NCBI RefSeq assembly: GCF_040054535.1
Contig: NC_090780.1
Coordinates: forward strand, 1,730,001-1,794,000
Length of the DNA: 64,000 nucleotides
From: Antennarius striatus
Taxonomy: Eukaryota > Chordata > Actinopteri > Lophiiformes > Antennariidae
Direction: 5' to 3'
The notes below the pieces were generated by a model. It was not told the DNA's origin. It made no database searches and worked only from the letters and a program-made list of their open reading frames with translations. The position numbers and the translations under genes were made by a program. Positions 22,901-35,235 of this stretch are shown one piece after another (position 1 is the stretch's first letter; the number at the start of each line of letters is the position of its first letter).

Positions 22901-25900
22901 GACTACCTGTCTGCTCAGGTTCACTCTTGTCTTCATCCTCGATGTCAAATTCAGACTCTCGCTCCTCATATTCCACGTTCTCATCCAGCTCTTTAAAGTC
23001 TGGAGCAAAAGCGCTCCAGTTTTCCTGCAGACGAACACCAAAGGTGTTGCGTCAGCACCTCAACCGCATCTTCCTGATACTTTACTTTAACAACAATAAT
23101 CAACAGCCACCAACAAAACGCTGGTGTTACTTTTAAGGAAGAAGAAGCTTTTCAAAGAGCTCAAGAAACAGTTTTTACTCTGCTGACTTAAGTTGACCTG
23201 GATATCCAAGAAAACATGAACCTCTAACTTCACAGCACTGGACAAAAAATAAATACAAACACGTATGAAATACTTGTTCCTCATATGATACAAATTTCAA
23301 AATTAGAAATATATGAACTAAAAAAACAGATGCCTTAAAGTCCCCCAAATATCAAACGGTATCCCTTCAATTTTTATCATCTCATCCTCACCTCTTCATC
23401 CTCATTGTGGGTCACGAGGGTTTGTACGTACTAATACATGGTTTTATTCTGATTTATTCTACAGTGATATGATATTGTGTGCTTTTTACGGTTTACTAGT
23501 GAAGTAGAGAGGAGTAAAATGATGTAAACTTGATTTTTATTTTTCCATATTATTTTTTTTCTAAAACTGACTTGTAATCGAGCTGGATCTTCACACCACC
23601 CATGCCTATAACAATGTTAACAATATACACACTACCCACTATCCAGGTTTATTTATTCATGCCCTCTTATTCTTAAGCCCATTTATGTCTCTCTTTGTAT
23701 ATTCATTGTATTTGGTGGGTTATCTATTATTCTCTCTATCTGGTGTTGGCATTACCTTCTCTGAGTCTTTTCTTTCTGTGTACTCACTGTGCTGTGTGAA
23801 AGGATGAATAAAGTCCTACTCTCTACTCATCTATACACAATGTCTGATCTTTTCTAATATTCCACCTTAAATGGCAGGTCATTTATACACTTTTGGCTTC
23901 AAACATACCGAATATCTCATTCTTTCAGCGTACTAAATAGCACTTTGGCTCTGATGGAGATTACGGCTCTCAAAGTCAGATGATTTGAGTGTTGATATAA
24001 CTCAGTTCCTTTTAAGTACTCTGGTGAAGAACATTACACAGACCCCTCAAGTTCACTGGCTACTTACAACTTGGTTCTGAGCCCAGATAGACACGACTCC
24101 ACTGGAAATAGATGCAATAATTGGACGCACCGGATGCCACTGGACAGAGTCAAAGACAAGGTGAGTCAATCCTCTCAGCACAACAACAAGTAGCTCCAAC
24201 ATTAACTTAAATTTGTCTTCAGAGTTTTAGTCTTGACGTTCTTACAGCCACGTCCAGCAGAAGCTCTCCTCTGGTTCCATGCAGGATCTTCACCAGGTTG
24301 CCGATGCTCTTCTCCCAGATGTAAAGCGCGTGCTGCCTGGCTGATCCGGCCACAATGTACTCACCGTCTCCAGAGAAACAGCAGCGTTTCCATGGAGTCC
24401 TGAATGCAGAAAAAATGGAGATCAACGCCACAACTTGGAACTCCATTCCAAAGACATTTTCAGATTTAACTGCAGAAACTCCAGGACCTGTTGACGAGGT
24501 CCTGGAGTTTCTGCATGGGTTCAGGTTCACCATCTCGGCCACAGGTCAGGATCTCCCTGCCGTCGTACACCCTGATGATTCTGTCTGCTGTGTTGATGAG
24601 GAAGCAACTGCAGAGAAAACACAACATGTAGACAAAGAGAAGCAGAACAGAAGGCTGAACACAACAGAGGACTGGGGGCTGAAGCCCACCCAGGCAAAGA
24701 CAAAAAGAAACTTTTGACATTGAGAACGATGTGCAGGACACAATGTGTCCCGAAGCACAACTTGTGTTTCCAGTTTTGCTTGTGAGTCACACAAACACAC
24801 GGACAGAGCAACGCCTCAAAGAACTCGTATGTCCAGCAGCTCTTGTTTTATAGAATTCTTAGTATTTCATTTATTATTTGGTGCTGATCTGAATGTCAGA
24901 AATGGGACGGGCTACTGCGTATCGTAAAGTTGTAAAGAAAAATTGTAGACAAAGAACTGAAGAATTTAAACAACATGCTTCAGGACTGGATTCTGGAGAA
25001 TGTCGACCAACCTGCTGTTAAAGAACTTGCATTTTTTTGGCCTTTTAAATACTGTTTACATGACGTCTTGTCATTTTTCTGAAAGTCTTTTCCATTCTGT
25101 ATTTATTGTTTATTTATCGTTGTTCCTCTGATGCTAGTTTGGATTCTACTAACAGTAAAATAAGTAGGTACTGAAGGAAGAATCCCCTCATTGATCTCCT
25201 GCTGCCTCTCACCTGCCCTTGCGTGCAAATTCAATTGATTTGATGGCGGTGGTGTTGCTGGTACCAGTTGTGACTCTGAAGGAAGCCACGAGCTCCTGGG
25301 TGTTGGTGTTTAACACCAGAATCTGCATCAAGAAGAAGAGAGACACAAAGGAGGTTACAAAAAAATAAATTTAAAAAAAATGTAATCATATGTAAGAAAT
25401 TTCTACTGAAAATTGCTGTACTCTCTGTAGAGAGTTGGAATAGAATAGAAAAGAATAGAATAGAATAGAATACCTTTAATGTCTTCATACACAAATGTAC
25501 AATGAAATTTACTGAGACAACTCTCGGTGCAAAGTAACAAGTACAAAAAACAGAACACAAGAAGAAGAACAAGCAATGACAGTGTAGCAGACTGGACAGC
25601 AGCAGTCCCAACAAATACACTGTACAGAGTACCTAACTGGAAAGGACTTCCCACAGTGTGTGGTCAGTTAGTTTCAGTCAGGTGTTCTGATCGCACTTGA
25701 ATAAATGCAAATATTATTCTAAAGGGTGGAATAATATTTCCACCCCGTTGTCATTAAAATTTCTTTTGAGTAAGGAAGAACTCTCCCACAATAAACCCTG
25801 TTAATATGATCCAAGAGGAGGGTCCCTCTCAGGACAGACTAACCTTTCCTTTGGCGTTGCCAGTGTAGATGTACTCCCCCCGCCGGTCAAAGGCCGCCAC

Positions 25901-28291
25901 CACGTTAAGGTCTGAGTCGTCATCCACCGGCAGCACAACATGTTTGGAGTCGGACAGAGTCAGCAGGACAGGGGCCGACTTCATGGGACACACCAGTACC
26001 TTATCCCTAAAAGACAAATATATATTAGTGATAAACATTCACCGCCCGTCTGGACAAACTAGTTAGTAATCTATGACGATGTCACCATTGATGTCATCAC
26101 ATTTAACTTGTTCAGACAAATGATGTCAGGTCACTCACATGTCTCTGGGGTGGCACTGCAATTTCAGGATGGGTGAAGGGAAGCGGAACCTCTGGTCGCA
26201 GTCTCCAGTCAGGACATCCCACTGCGAGACGATGTTGTCTGTGGAGGCGCTCACCAGCTTGTGACCATCTCGACTCCAGCTGAACGCATAAAACATGCAG
26301 CACTCTTTAATGCATCATATAAAAATGATTTGTGGTTGAGATTAAACAAACTTTATTCGTCCCTGAGGGGAAATTATTTCTTAGTTGAAATTATTTGACT
26401 CCCAGCTGAAGAGCCCATCATTTCTGGCAGAAGAAAAATAAAGTTTCTGAAAAGATCTGAAAAGTTTCTGAATCTGAAAAGGAGTTCACAACATTGTAGA
26501 CATAATCAGAGGAGAGAGAGCAATAAACTAAAGTTTTTTCTTACTAAATGTGCACTTTTGTCAAAAATAGTTCAATTATGCAACACAATCAAGGCTTCAA
26601 ACAGAATTCAAACAGCGGGGAAACTTAAAGCAGATGGTGCTTGATGTGTCTCACCATAAGGAGCAGACTGGATGGATATGTGCACTGATGATTTTGGCAA
26701 TGCCTCTTGTGAGGAAGTCCCAAATGACGATACGCCCATCATTGCAGCCCACTGCAAGCAGGGTACCCCAGCGGTTGAAGGTGCAGGTGAGCGCCATGCT
26801 GATACAGTCCAGAGTGCCATCTGCCTCCTCGGATCCCACAGATAAATGGTGAAACACGTTAGTATCAAAACAAATGACTTCTGGTGTCAAACTCACATTT
26901 TAAATTGAGCTGAAGTGAATATTGAGAGTTTACCTCTGGATAGTTCTGCCCAAATGATTCTAGAACAAAACAAAAGACAGTGATGACAAAAAAAGCATTG
27001 GAATAGAACATGAATATTAAACTGTTACTTTAGAAAAACAGTAAAATTATTATATTTCAACCAAAATGGCACAGGAAGGTTGTGGTACATCAATACACCA
27101 AGTGCCTTAGTTGGTCATTTCTAACACCAACCTCTTTACCCCAAGGTTGAAATGCATGTTTTTAAGGGTGAAAAACTGAAGCAGAACTAAATTATCACAA
27201 ATTTTAGGAAAAGCTCACTCAAGGCAAATTTAGAAATCTAAATACACATGAGTATTATGATGTGCCCCTTTGTTAAATTAATGAAAGAGCACCGGAATGT
27301 TTTCAGCAGCAGAGAGAACAGATCAAGTCTGAATCAACTACTGGACTTCAGATTATAAGAATGATGAATATCTTAATTATCCTGAATGGAATTAATCACA
27401 ATTCCAGCTCTGTTTATCGGAAAGGAATAGTATTTTCCTTCATTCAAGCTTTTCCAAAACAGAAAAAAATAATATATTTCAGTGTAACTACTACTGGTAT
27501 TTATGAAACATGGACTTTGTTTGCACGAAAGCCTGTTTGATTTGTGAATCAGTTACTTTAGGTCGCTGTTGGTAAAGGCTAGTTGTTATTGTCCTGTGGA
27601 CGGGATGTTTTTTGGCCTTACAGCATTAAGATCAGGCCCTTAGTCCAGTAAGTGGACTATAAGATCAGTCCCTTAGTCCAGTAAGTGGACTATAAGATCA
27701 GTCCCTTAGTCCAGTAAGTGGACTATAAGATCAGTCCCTTAGTCCAGTAAGTGGACTATAAGATCAGTCCCTTAGTCCAGTAAGTGGACTATAAGATCAG
27801 TCCCTTAGTCCAGTAAGTGGACTATAAGATCAGGCCCTTAGTCCAGTAAGTGGACTATAAGATCAGGCCCTTAGTCCAGTAAGTGGACTATAAGATCAGA
27901 CCCTTAGTCCAGTAAGTGGACTATAAGTCACATATGATGGAATCACAGCGTGTGGTTCTTCCAGACAGATTTCATTCATATACAGGAGACAATGCACCGG
28001 GGCTAACATTAGCTAACACTAATGTTATGTTTCCATGACTACAATCATTTACATATGGATTTAGGTGTAACTTTACGTAACAATTTCAGTTGCCAAAAAA
28101 AGAAAACTCAAGATCCGACTGAGAGAAGCATCAGTTCTGTTAAATTTAGACAGCGGCTGTCAACATGCTAGGCTAACGACCGATGCTAACCACAACAAGC
28201 TCATCGCGTTAGCATCACCGACGGCCGGAAACCCGGAGGCCCCGGGAAAGAGAAGCGTTTGGGTTCAGTTACCGAGTAATTCAAGGTTCAT
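21078..28291 (-). CDS. rbbp5: Retinoblastoma-binding protein 5, subunit of MLL/SET1 (COMPASS) complexes
   Basis: Nuclear WD40 protein of the WRAD core that activates MLL/SET1 H3K4 methyltransferases. Coding exons in transcript order: 28291-28273, 26959-26934, 26827-26655, 26279-26139, 26006-25844, 25322-25213, 24607-24488, 24399-24246, 24139-24068, 23024-22907, 22726-22657, 22137-21902, 21409-21078. Frame is continuous: 1,734 bp, 577 residues (human 538). Starts MNLELLESFGQNYPE. WD40 propeller about residues 16-325 (e.g. GDGEYIVAGSARQHALYIWE). The acidic ASH2L-binding segment EYEERESEFDIEDED is in exon 10 and the WDR5-contact motif EEVDVTTVDP in exon 11. The C-terminal basic region KSKKKTAGRPKGSKGK is conserved, but after it comes a polyglycine tract (about 524-543) and a tail ending PAVVLL instead of the usual AISELL. 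A strong donor-like GTAAGC at 21148-21143 could end this exon earlier. The exon 7 donor (GTCCTG) is poor and lies in a hairpin. Confidence 0.96.
21184..21245 (-). repeat. Trinucleotide (CTC)n tract coding polyglycine in rbbp5
   Basis: CTC/CCT triplets on the plus strand (GAG/GGA/GGT on the coding strand) encode about 18 glycines broken by two valines in rbbp5 exon 13. The expansion explains most of the extra length of the C-terminal region compared with human. Confidence 0.9.
21505..21600. repeat. TIR-element-like fragment (CAGGTAGTCCTC)
   Basis: ACAGGTAGTCCTCAAGATGC followed by GAACGCCCGACCTACGAACA resembles fragments beginning at 9078 and 30072. This terminal motif is shared by three places in the window. 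In rbbp5 intron 12. Confidence 0.5.
22138..22656 (-). other. rbbp5 intron 11
   Basis: AT-rich intron with a 14-bp perfect hairpin at 22455-22487. Nothing else recognised. Confidence 0.7.
22455..22487. repeat. Perfect 14-bp inverted repeat with 5-base loop
   Basis: AATTAAAACTAGAC (22455-22468) pairs with GTCTAGTTTTAATT (22474-22487) around loop CTGCT, in rbbp5 intron 11. Confidence 0.85.
22834..22900. repeat. (TG)n microsatellite beside the rbbp5 exon 10 donor
   Basis: About 30 TG units. On the transcript strand it is (CA)n and begins about 7 bases after the exon 10 donor GT at 22906-22905. Confidence 0.95.
24471..24515 (-). repeat. Perfect 18-bp hairpin across the rbbp5 exon 7 donor site
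   Basis: TGCAGAAACTCCAGGACC at 24471-24488 is the exact reverse complement of 24498-24515, with a 9-base loop. On the minus-strand transcript the first arm codes residues MQKLQD and the second arm contains the last exon base and the start of intron 7 (GTCCTGG). See the findings list. Confidence 0.93.
25434..25640 (-). mobile_element. LINE-type 3' end with (ATTCT)n tail
   Basis: An AGAATAGAATAGAATAGAAT pentamer array followed by TACCTTTAATGTCTTCATAC, then AATGTACAATGAAATTTACT. This is the common layout of a fish non-LTR element 3' end read on the minus strand. In rbbp5 intron 5. Confidence 0.5.
26340..26400 (-). repeat. SINE tail fragment
   Basis: AAACTTTATTCGTCCCTGAG GGGAAATT on the plus strand is the reversed form of the AATTTCC(T/C)TT..GGGGATCAAT tail seen at 39075, 44690 and 34998. 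No head is attached. Confidence 0.45.
27628..27926. repeat. 33-bp minisatellite, nine copies
   Basis: Nine almost identical copies of a 33-base unit (AAGATCAGTCCCTTAGTCCA then GTAAGTGGACTAT) in rbbp5 intron 1. Each unit contains the inverted repeat AGTCCA/TGGACT around GTAAG. The few differences are at one position (GTC versus GGC or GAC). Confidence 0.95.
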
Positions 28292-28480
28292 AGCTGGACT
28301 GACGGAGAAGCAAACCTCCCTGATAGCTGGATTCCACTGAATAGTTCACCAAAATACAATCGTATGTGCGTCAACTTTAACTTCCTGGGAGACTGGCGCC
28401 GAGCCCCAGTGAGGACCCAAAGGCAGCGCGAATAATGCCTGAACAAAAATAAAGGTCGAACAAAGCACTGCCTGTTTTTG
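28292..28480 (-). promoter_or_regulatory. rbbp5 promoter region
   Basis: The sequence around and just downstream of exon 1 (28190-28290) is CpG-rich (GACGGCCGGAAACCCGGAGG). A GGCGCCGAG motif lies about 100 bases upstream of the ATG. No TATA box. Assigned by position only. Confidence 0.35.
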
Positions 28481-28661
28481 ACAGTGGGTTCGAGGCCAGT
28501 GAGCCCTAAATTAAAATAACTTAATATTTCAAAAAGGTGTGAGTAAAAAAATAAACAATTAAAATAATAAACAAAAAATTTAATTTTGCTCCACGAATGA
28601 AGTGAGAGTTACATAGACAAGAAAAATGATTACGTTTCAGGTGAATGCCTATTTCTTTGAG

Positions 28662-28713
<52 letters not shown>

Positions 28714-29537
28714 ATGCGCTATGGCCCGTCTGTGCATCAAGTGTAAAAAGAATTTTCTCATTTGGGGATTAATAAAATTCCTAAATTAAAATAAATTAAA
28801 ACAATTAACATCTCTTTTGTAATTTGAATCTTTTTTTCTTTAAATACCAGTAGATAAAAGAATATAAGAGCTTTAAAAATTTTCCCCTTTAAAAATACTT
28901 TCGTGTTTCAAGTCCACTAATAGATATATTCCATACTTGCTTAAGATGCAGAAACATGCCTTACTTCTAAAACAAAGGAGGTTATTAAAAAGCACTGGAA
29001 ATATTTCTCACTTTTTTAATGAAAACTGTACTTTTCTGACAATTGAGATACAGAGAAAAACACAAACATTAATTCATACGGACTTTTTTACAGTTGGTTT
29101 TTGTTACAGACATCCTGCAGTGAAACAAACCCAGAGCCTGGTAGTTACACGTCAAGATCTGGGATGATTTCAACAAGGGGAAACCGGACCTCGTGTAAAG
29201 TTCTGTGCTTTTCCAGGAACAGAGGTGTTTGAATCTTGGGTCCAACAACAACATCATCATCATCATCAATCACCCAACTGGATGAAATATTTTGAGTGAC
29301 TCCAGGGGTTCAAATTAAAATACATTCAATAATAGCCACAAATATTCAAAAGACTCAAATTTGAATTTACCAGCATTCCAAGCCGAACTTTGATGGTGGT
29401 GTCCAGGTGACAAAGCATTAAACCTTCAGCATTGTCTAGACTGAAGTTTTCCCTGCCCATCATTTACTCTTCTACACCACAGCAACCAATTTAAAAATTT
29501 AAAAGCAAATCCATAAAAACCAAATTGGTAGCTTCAT

Positions 29538-29580
<43 letters not shown>

Positions 29581-29687
29581 GCAGTTTTTTTCCACGTCAC
29601 ATAGAGCAATGATATGAACCAGTGAACAATGCAGAGCCAGCGGGTCCATCATGTTGCCATGGTGACAGTTTGCAGGGCGAGGCGGGG
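28481..29687 (-). other. Region between pxk stop and rbbp5 start (pxk 3' UTR and spacer)
   Basis: AT-rich with two (TG)n microsatellites (28663-28711, 29541-29579) and a (CAT)n run near 29250. No separate gene was recognised. The left part is presumably spacer and the right part pxk 3' UTR. A canonical minus-strand AATAAA was not clearly seen, so the 3' end of the pxk transcript is not placed. Confidence 0.45.
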
Positions 29688-32600
29688 TCAGATGATGGGC
29701 TGGCTACGGTCGGTGGTCTCAGCCTTCTTCAGTTTGCCTTTACTGAAGGTCTGAATGGAGCTGAGCAAAGCGGCGCGACTTTCCCCCCCCCCATCAGAGG
29801 AGGACGAAGGAGGAGAGGAAGAGGAGTCATCGAGCGCAGGAGGAAGAGGAGGTGGAGGAGCGGTCTCACCTGAAGGGAGAAGAATGAAACAGTGAGACAA
29901 TATAAAATGACCTGTTTCAGGCAACACCCCAACAATTTCACCAGCAGCTGTTAGCACAAAGATTTATACCAGTTAACCCTTTCCTCCCTGACAGTCATCT
30001 GGTGCTGCTGCCCTATAAGATTCCTCCCCCAGGTGCAAAATAATGTTTTTAAAGTTTACAGAGATGAAGATTACAGGTAGTCTTCAACCTACAAACAAAA
30101 ATTAATTTAGAGATGCTGTTCGTAAGTGGAACTGTTCATAAGATGCTATTTATTTTAATAATTAATAATATTATCATGAATTAATAAAATAATAACAAAT
30201 TATAATTAATAATAATTATTTTAATAAATATTTTAATAAATAATTGAAATTTATTTCAATCTATAATTGCGGGTGGCATGGTGGCATCATGGGTAACGTT
30301 GTCGCAGTCTTTTCTGTTCAGAGAGGAAGGGTTGAGCTTTACAAGTCAATTTAGTCCCGATATTAACATCAAGACTAAACGCTTTGGTTCAATTGAAACA
30401 CAAAACCAACAGCAACACCCCCCCCCCATAAAACACACACACACACACGCTCTTCAAAAAAAAATCCTCCAACCCAAGAATTAACACATGGCTGCAAGCT
30501 GTTTTCAGAGATCCCCATACTGCCAGTGGTTTTAGAGTATTTTGACCGATCTTTTGCGTTCCACACACTACTGTGTTCTCTGACTACATAAATACCAAAA
30601 CTACCAGAACTAAGTCATCTGCAGTAAAACTTGATTTCACAAAAACCCACCAATTTTTTACCAAAAAACTAAGAAAACAGGCTTTTTGTAATAAACTCTC
30701 GAGCAGAGCACTGATTTAATTGCTAATATATTTTGCCTTACAAATACCTTAAACATATCGTCTTCTTTTAAACAACACTGAGAACAGGCTTTTGATGGTA
30801 AAATGACTTACAAATAAACAGCTATGTTCAACATCTTTATTTGACAAAGTACAGCTAAAGCTGATCTAGACAGATCTGCAGAAGCTCTGTGCTCTAGTGT
30901 TTGCATTGAAGGGAATATGATTCATCTGCTCCATGATCTTCATCATCTTTTGTCACAATTGTGACACTATGTCTCCCTAAACTACCTCAACACACACTCT
31001 GTACAAGTGTGAGCTGCCTGAATTAGTCTGACTCCCAGCGTTTCAACATTAACTCTCTCCTCTCCTTGGGTTTTCTTCTTCTAAAAACACCCTCCTATCC
31101 TACTACCTCCCACCTACAGGGGATCAGTCGTCACTACACCAGTGTAGACGTATGATATTGAGAGAGGAACTCCACCAGACCACCCCCCTGCCACCCCCCT
31201 GAGAAACATAAAATTGATAATGGCAGTCAACGGTTGGAAAACTTTTCCAGAATAAAGTCAACTGGATTTTCTGCCTCTCATCCAAGAAGCTTGAATTGTT
31301 GACAGCTGGTGGGGAGTTCCAGACTCTTAACCTGGTGGGACTGGGTGAGAATAACTGAAACACAGTTATATGGATTATAGATTATATTATATTATTCCTG
31401 GGATGGTTTTGTCATTTGCTCCATTACGTCATGCAGGTGAGGTTTGAGCTTCCTGGGGAGTGAGCATGTACGTACGAAGCGAACTAAACAAATGTGTGAT
31501 GAATTAATTTCTGCTTAATTAAATTTTAAGTCTTAATTACTGTCAAACTGTGGTTCTAAATGTAATTAAGATTAAGATTAATTAATGTAGAAGTGAAGTA
31601 GGCTGAGAAGATCATTTTTGGAATCCATTTTCTAACACAACAGGGTAAATAAAGAAAATGTGATTTCTCAAACACTTTCAGGAAACGGCATTAAATCAAC
31701 GTTATACAAGTTTATTTGTTATCTGAGTACTAAACTACACATTTTTTTTCTTGTTCAGTGAGAAAAATTCTGTCTCTGTTGGGGTCTAATATATACATGC
31801 ACTTATTTTATTGTAACTATACTCGTTTGTTTCAATTACACTCAGATAATGTATTCAGTAGTATGTATAATTTATTTTAATTTGTTTTGTGCACTATTTT
31901 TATATTGCGATTAAGTCATTTTGAGGACAGAATGCAATATTTGCAATGTTTGAATTGATATGACATGGTCATGTTTAGCCAGTGTGGCAGAGTTCACCCT
32001 AGTCGGTGAAATAAACTTAAACAGCTGGCCTATATATGTAGCGTGTCTTCGCTAAAAATAATTAGTAAAAATTTAATAGAACGTTTTGTTGACACACAGT
32101 CATGTTAAAACCTGGAAGCATCTCTGTGGTAAAACTATTAAAGACTCGGTGGGCTTAGTGTTAGTAAAATAAATTGAGATGAAAACAATGATTTTAGAGA
32201 AGTAGAGAAAGAAATAAGATTCAGGATAAATATATAAATTCATAATTTTGACAAAAAAAATCTATTATTGAATAAAATTAACAATGAAGCAGATAGATTA
32301 TAGATAGATGATAGACGGACACAATCACAACAATTACTTGATGAGGATCCTCAACAAACACCAGATTCCAGTGAATTTTAAGCAGAGCAACACCCCGAGT
32401 GGTCCACCCTAAAGACCCCACACCACAGTCAGAAGAGCAGCCTGGTCTTTCACCTTTTTACAATCATGTCAAATCTCCCTAAAACAACGACTCAGCAGAT
32501 TAACCATGGTGAAGTGTGTCATGCTAATGAAACAGACACCCCTGAATTCAAAATTTTACCCTGACCTACACATTTTTGTACCTCCGGCTCTCTGAAAATG

Positions 32601-33921
32601 TATCTCAAAAAATAGTATCTCATCAGGTGTCAGAGATGTGTACCTAAAAATATATATACGTGAAATTTTGACCTTGACATAGTCTTTCAAGGTCAAGGTT
32701 ATGATATAATTTTCTTCCCTTGCCTCCCTGAATATAACGCCGTTTGCTTTGTCTTTCTTTCTTATCCGGGTCCATAAATATGTGCAAAAAAATGTACAAA
32801 AGTTGAAATTTGACCTTGACCTAGTTTTCTCATCATCTCATTTTCATCCCCTTTGCTGCCTGAGTCATGTGCTTTTTCTTTCATCTTTGGTGGATTAACG
32901 GACGAACACACAAACACTGAGATGACAATACATCACCGCTTCTCAGGATGTAATGAAGACTCAGTGAAACTCAACGATGCCCTTTGACACCCCCTGGCAC
33001 CCCCCTCGGTGCTCCCATCAACCATTATTGAGGAGCCAGATGGGTTTCAGCTATGGTCGGTGGAATATGAATAGCACTGACCACACCTCACAGGGTTAAT
33101 AAGCTGGGACGAGACCAGCCACCTTCAGAAATGAAGAAGCCCCTCAGATGACACAGACTGCGCCCCTTCTTTCCCAAACCACCAAGGACAAGGATGAGGA
33201 CTTAGAGGAGCACAAAGAAAGTTATTGAAACAGGGTTCCAATGACTTTCTATTTGAGTTAACCCCCTTGACCACTCCTCCTAGGTTACACACCAGGAACG
33301 TCCCACCACCCACTCAGAAATAAAGAAGCTTCTTGCATGAGAGGCAAAAGAAAACACGTGTCCCACTGACTTCATTCAACAGAGTCATCTGCCATGATGT
33401 GGAATCTTCACAGAAAATCATTTTTATTGTTATTACTGTACAAATGGACATTTTACTTTACCCAACATATGGTCAGAATGGAGAATGCTCTATGGTGGAG
33501 AGACAGCACAGGAATAAGAGAGGGAGATTACAGTTATCTGTTCAATGCAACAAGCATCATTTGTACACTACAGTAATCCCTCGTTACTCGCTGTTAATGC
33601 GTTTCAAGACCACCCACAAAAAACAAAATCCCGCAACATAGCGACCAAATATTTATTTTACCATTTATGGCAATTCCAACATTTATGAAGCAGTAACGTG
33701 CAGTGAGGTTCACGGCGGTGAGGCACCAACGTTAAAGTCGGTTCAATGAGTCAAACAGCAGGCGGGTAATTTACTGATCTGAAATTCGAAGCAGATCTTT
33801 AAGCTCCGACGTTCGTCTTCTTTTATTGATTAAATATTGTTTTGATCAATACGAAAAATCCGCAATGAGGTGAAGCCGCGCGTGTTGATGCGCGAATGCG
33901 CGAGGGATTACTGTACACACA

Positions 33922-33962
<41 letters not shown>

Positions 33963-35188
33963 TGTGTATATATATGTGTGTATATATACGTATATACATA
34001 CACATATATATATGTACATATATGTGTATATAAATATACACACACATTTATATATGAGTATATACATATACACACATATATACGAGTATATATATATATA
34101 TACACACACACATACACAAAAATACACACATATATACACGTTATATATATTATCTACTGCGTACACACACACGTACACACACACACACGTACACACACAC
34201 ACACACACATACACACAGTTCTTGGATGGGCTCACACACGGGTTTATAGCTCTTGAAGCGACAGTGCAAAATGGGGGTGGGGGTGTCTTTGGATCTGAAA
34301 GCCTCTGGAGTCTGGGAACAGTCATGGGGGTCATTTCCTGCTTTTGTGTTTCTGGTTCGTTTTCTAGATCTTTCTGTGGGGCTCGACAACATTTTGATGC
34401 ACTTTGATCAGAAATTTCATCTCATGCTCCCACAAAAATAAAAATTCAGTCACTATACAATTGATGGAACTGCTCTTGATACGATCGAGGTGGATTAATA
34501 TATTATTGATCTGGAACTACTCATGTGTTTTGTTGTCCGCAGGTAACTTTAGAAATACAGCCAGACTTTCACGTTAGGATCCAAATCCAACCTCAATGTT
34601 TCCAATCCTGCATTGAGCTACTGAAAGACTGACCAAAGTAAAGACGACACAAGAAAACATGATGGCAGATGAGGTGAGGAAAAAACAGGCTGGCAGGTGA
34701 AATTAAAAATATTAGTCACGCATGCAAACTTTAAATGAAATCTGTTGGCAGGAGCCCAGTGTAAATGATGAGGAAGCTGCTGCTGAGAATGCTGGGACAC
34801 AAATGGTCTCAGCAGGTTCTCATCATGAAGGGGAAGCCAGCTAACGCTTGTACAAACCATCCAGAGAAACAGTAAGGATGGACAGACAGAGAGGCATACC
34901 TGTGGTGGATGGGGGAGTGGGAGAAGAGGGGCATGTAGGGGGGGAACTGGCTCCAGAACCTGAGAGCAAACAGACATCTGAAATCAATGACCATGTAATT
35001 TCCCCTTGCGGGGATCAATGAAGAATACTTCTTCTTTGTAACATTTATAACATTGCAATTTTATAATTCAAATTCTGAAAAGCGTTAAGATACCAGAGTT
35101 ATTGTTTCTGATAGAAACGTCTTCTTCATTGTCATAAGCCGACTGTCTGGACTTCTGTAAGACACAAAAACACAGTTATAGAAGCTCG

Positions 35189-35235
<47 letters not shown>

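Larger units (their letters stand above)
29870..34899 (-). other. pxk intron 17 (5 kb)
   Basis: Repeat-rich intron. From left: TIR-like fragment at about 30072, AT-rich stretch, a dispersed repeat copy (about 32570-32965), a TA-flanked TIR element (33571-33913) and a TA/CA microsatellite cluster (33915-34220). No exon recognised. Confidence 0.65.

Noticed and set aside
27628-27926. CRISPR-like array of 33-bp repeats
   Set aside because: Units are contiguous with no unique spacers, and the host is a vertebrate; it is a minisatellite.
33823-34407. Several ORFs up to 147 codons rich in YIYIYTH
   Set aside because: Low-complexity translation of the TA/CA microsatellite.
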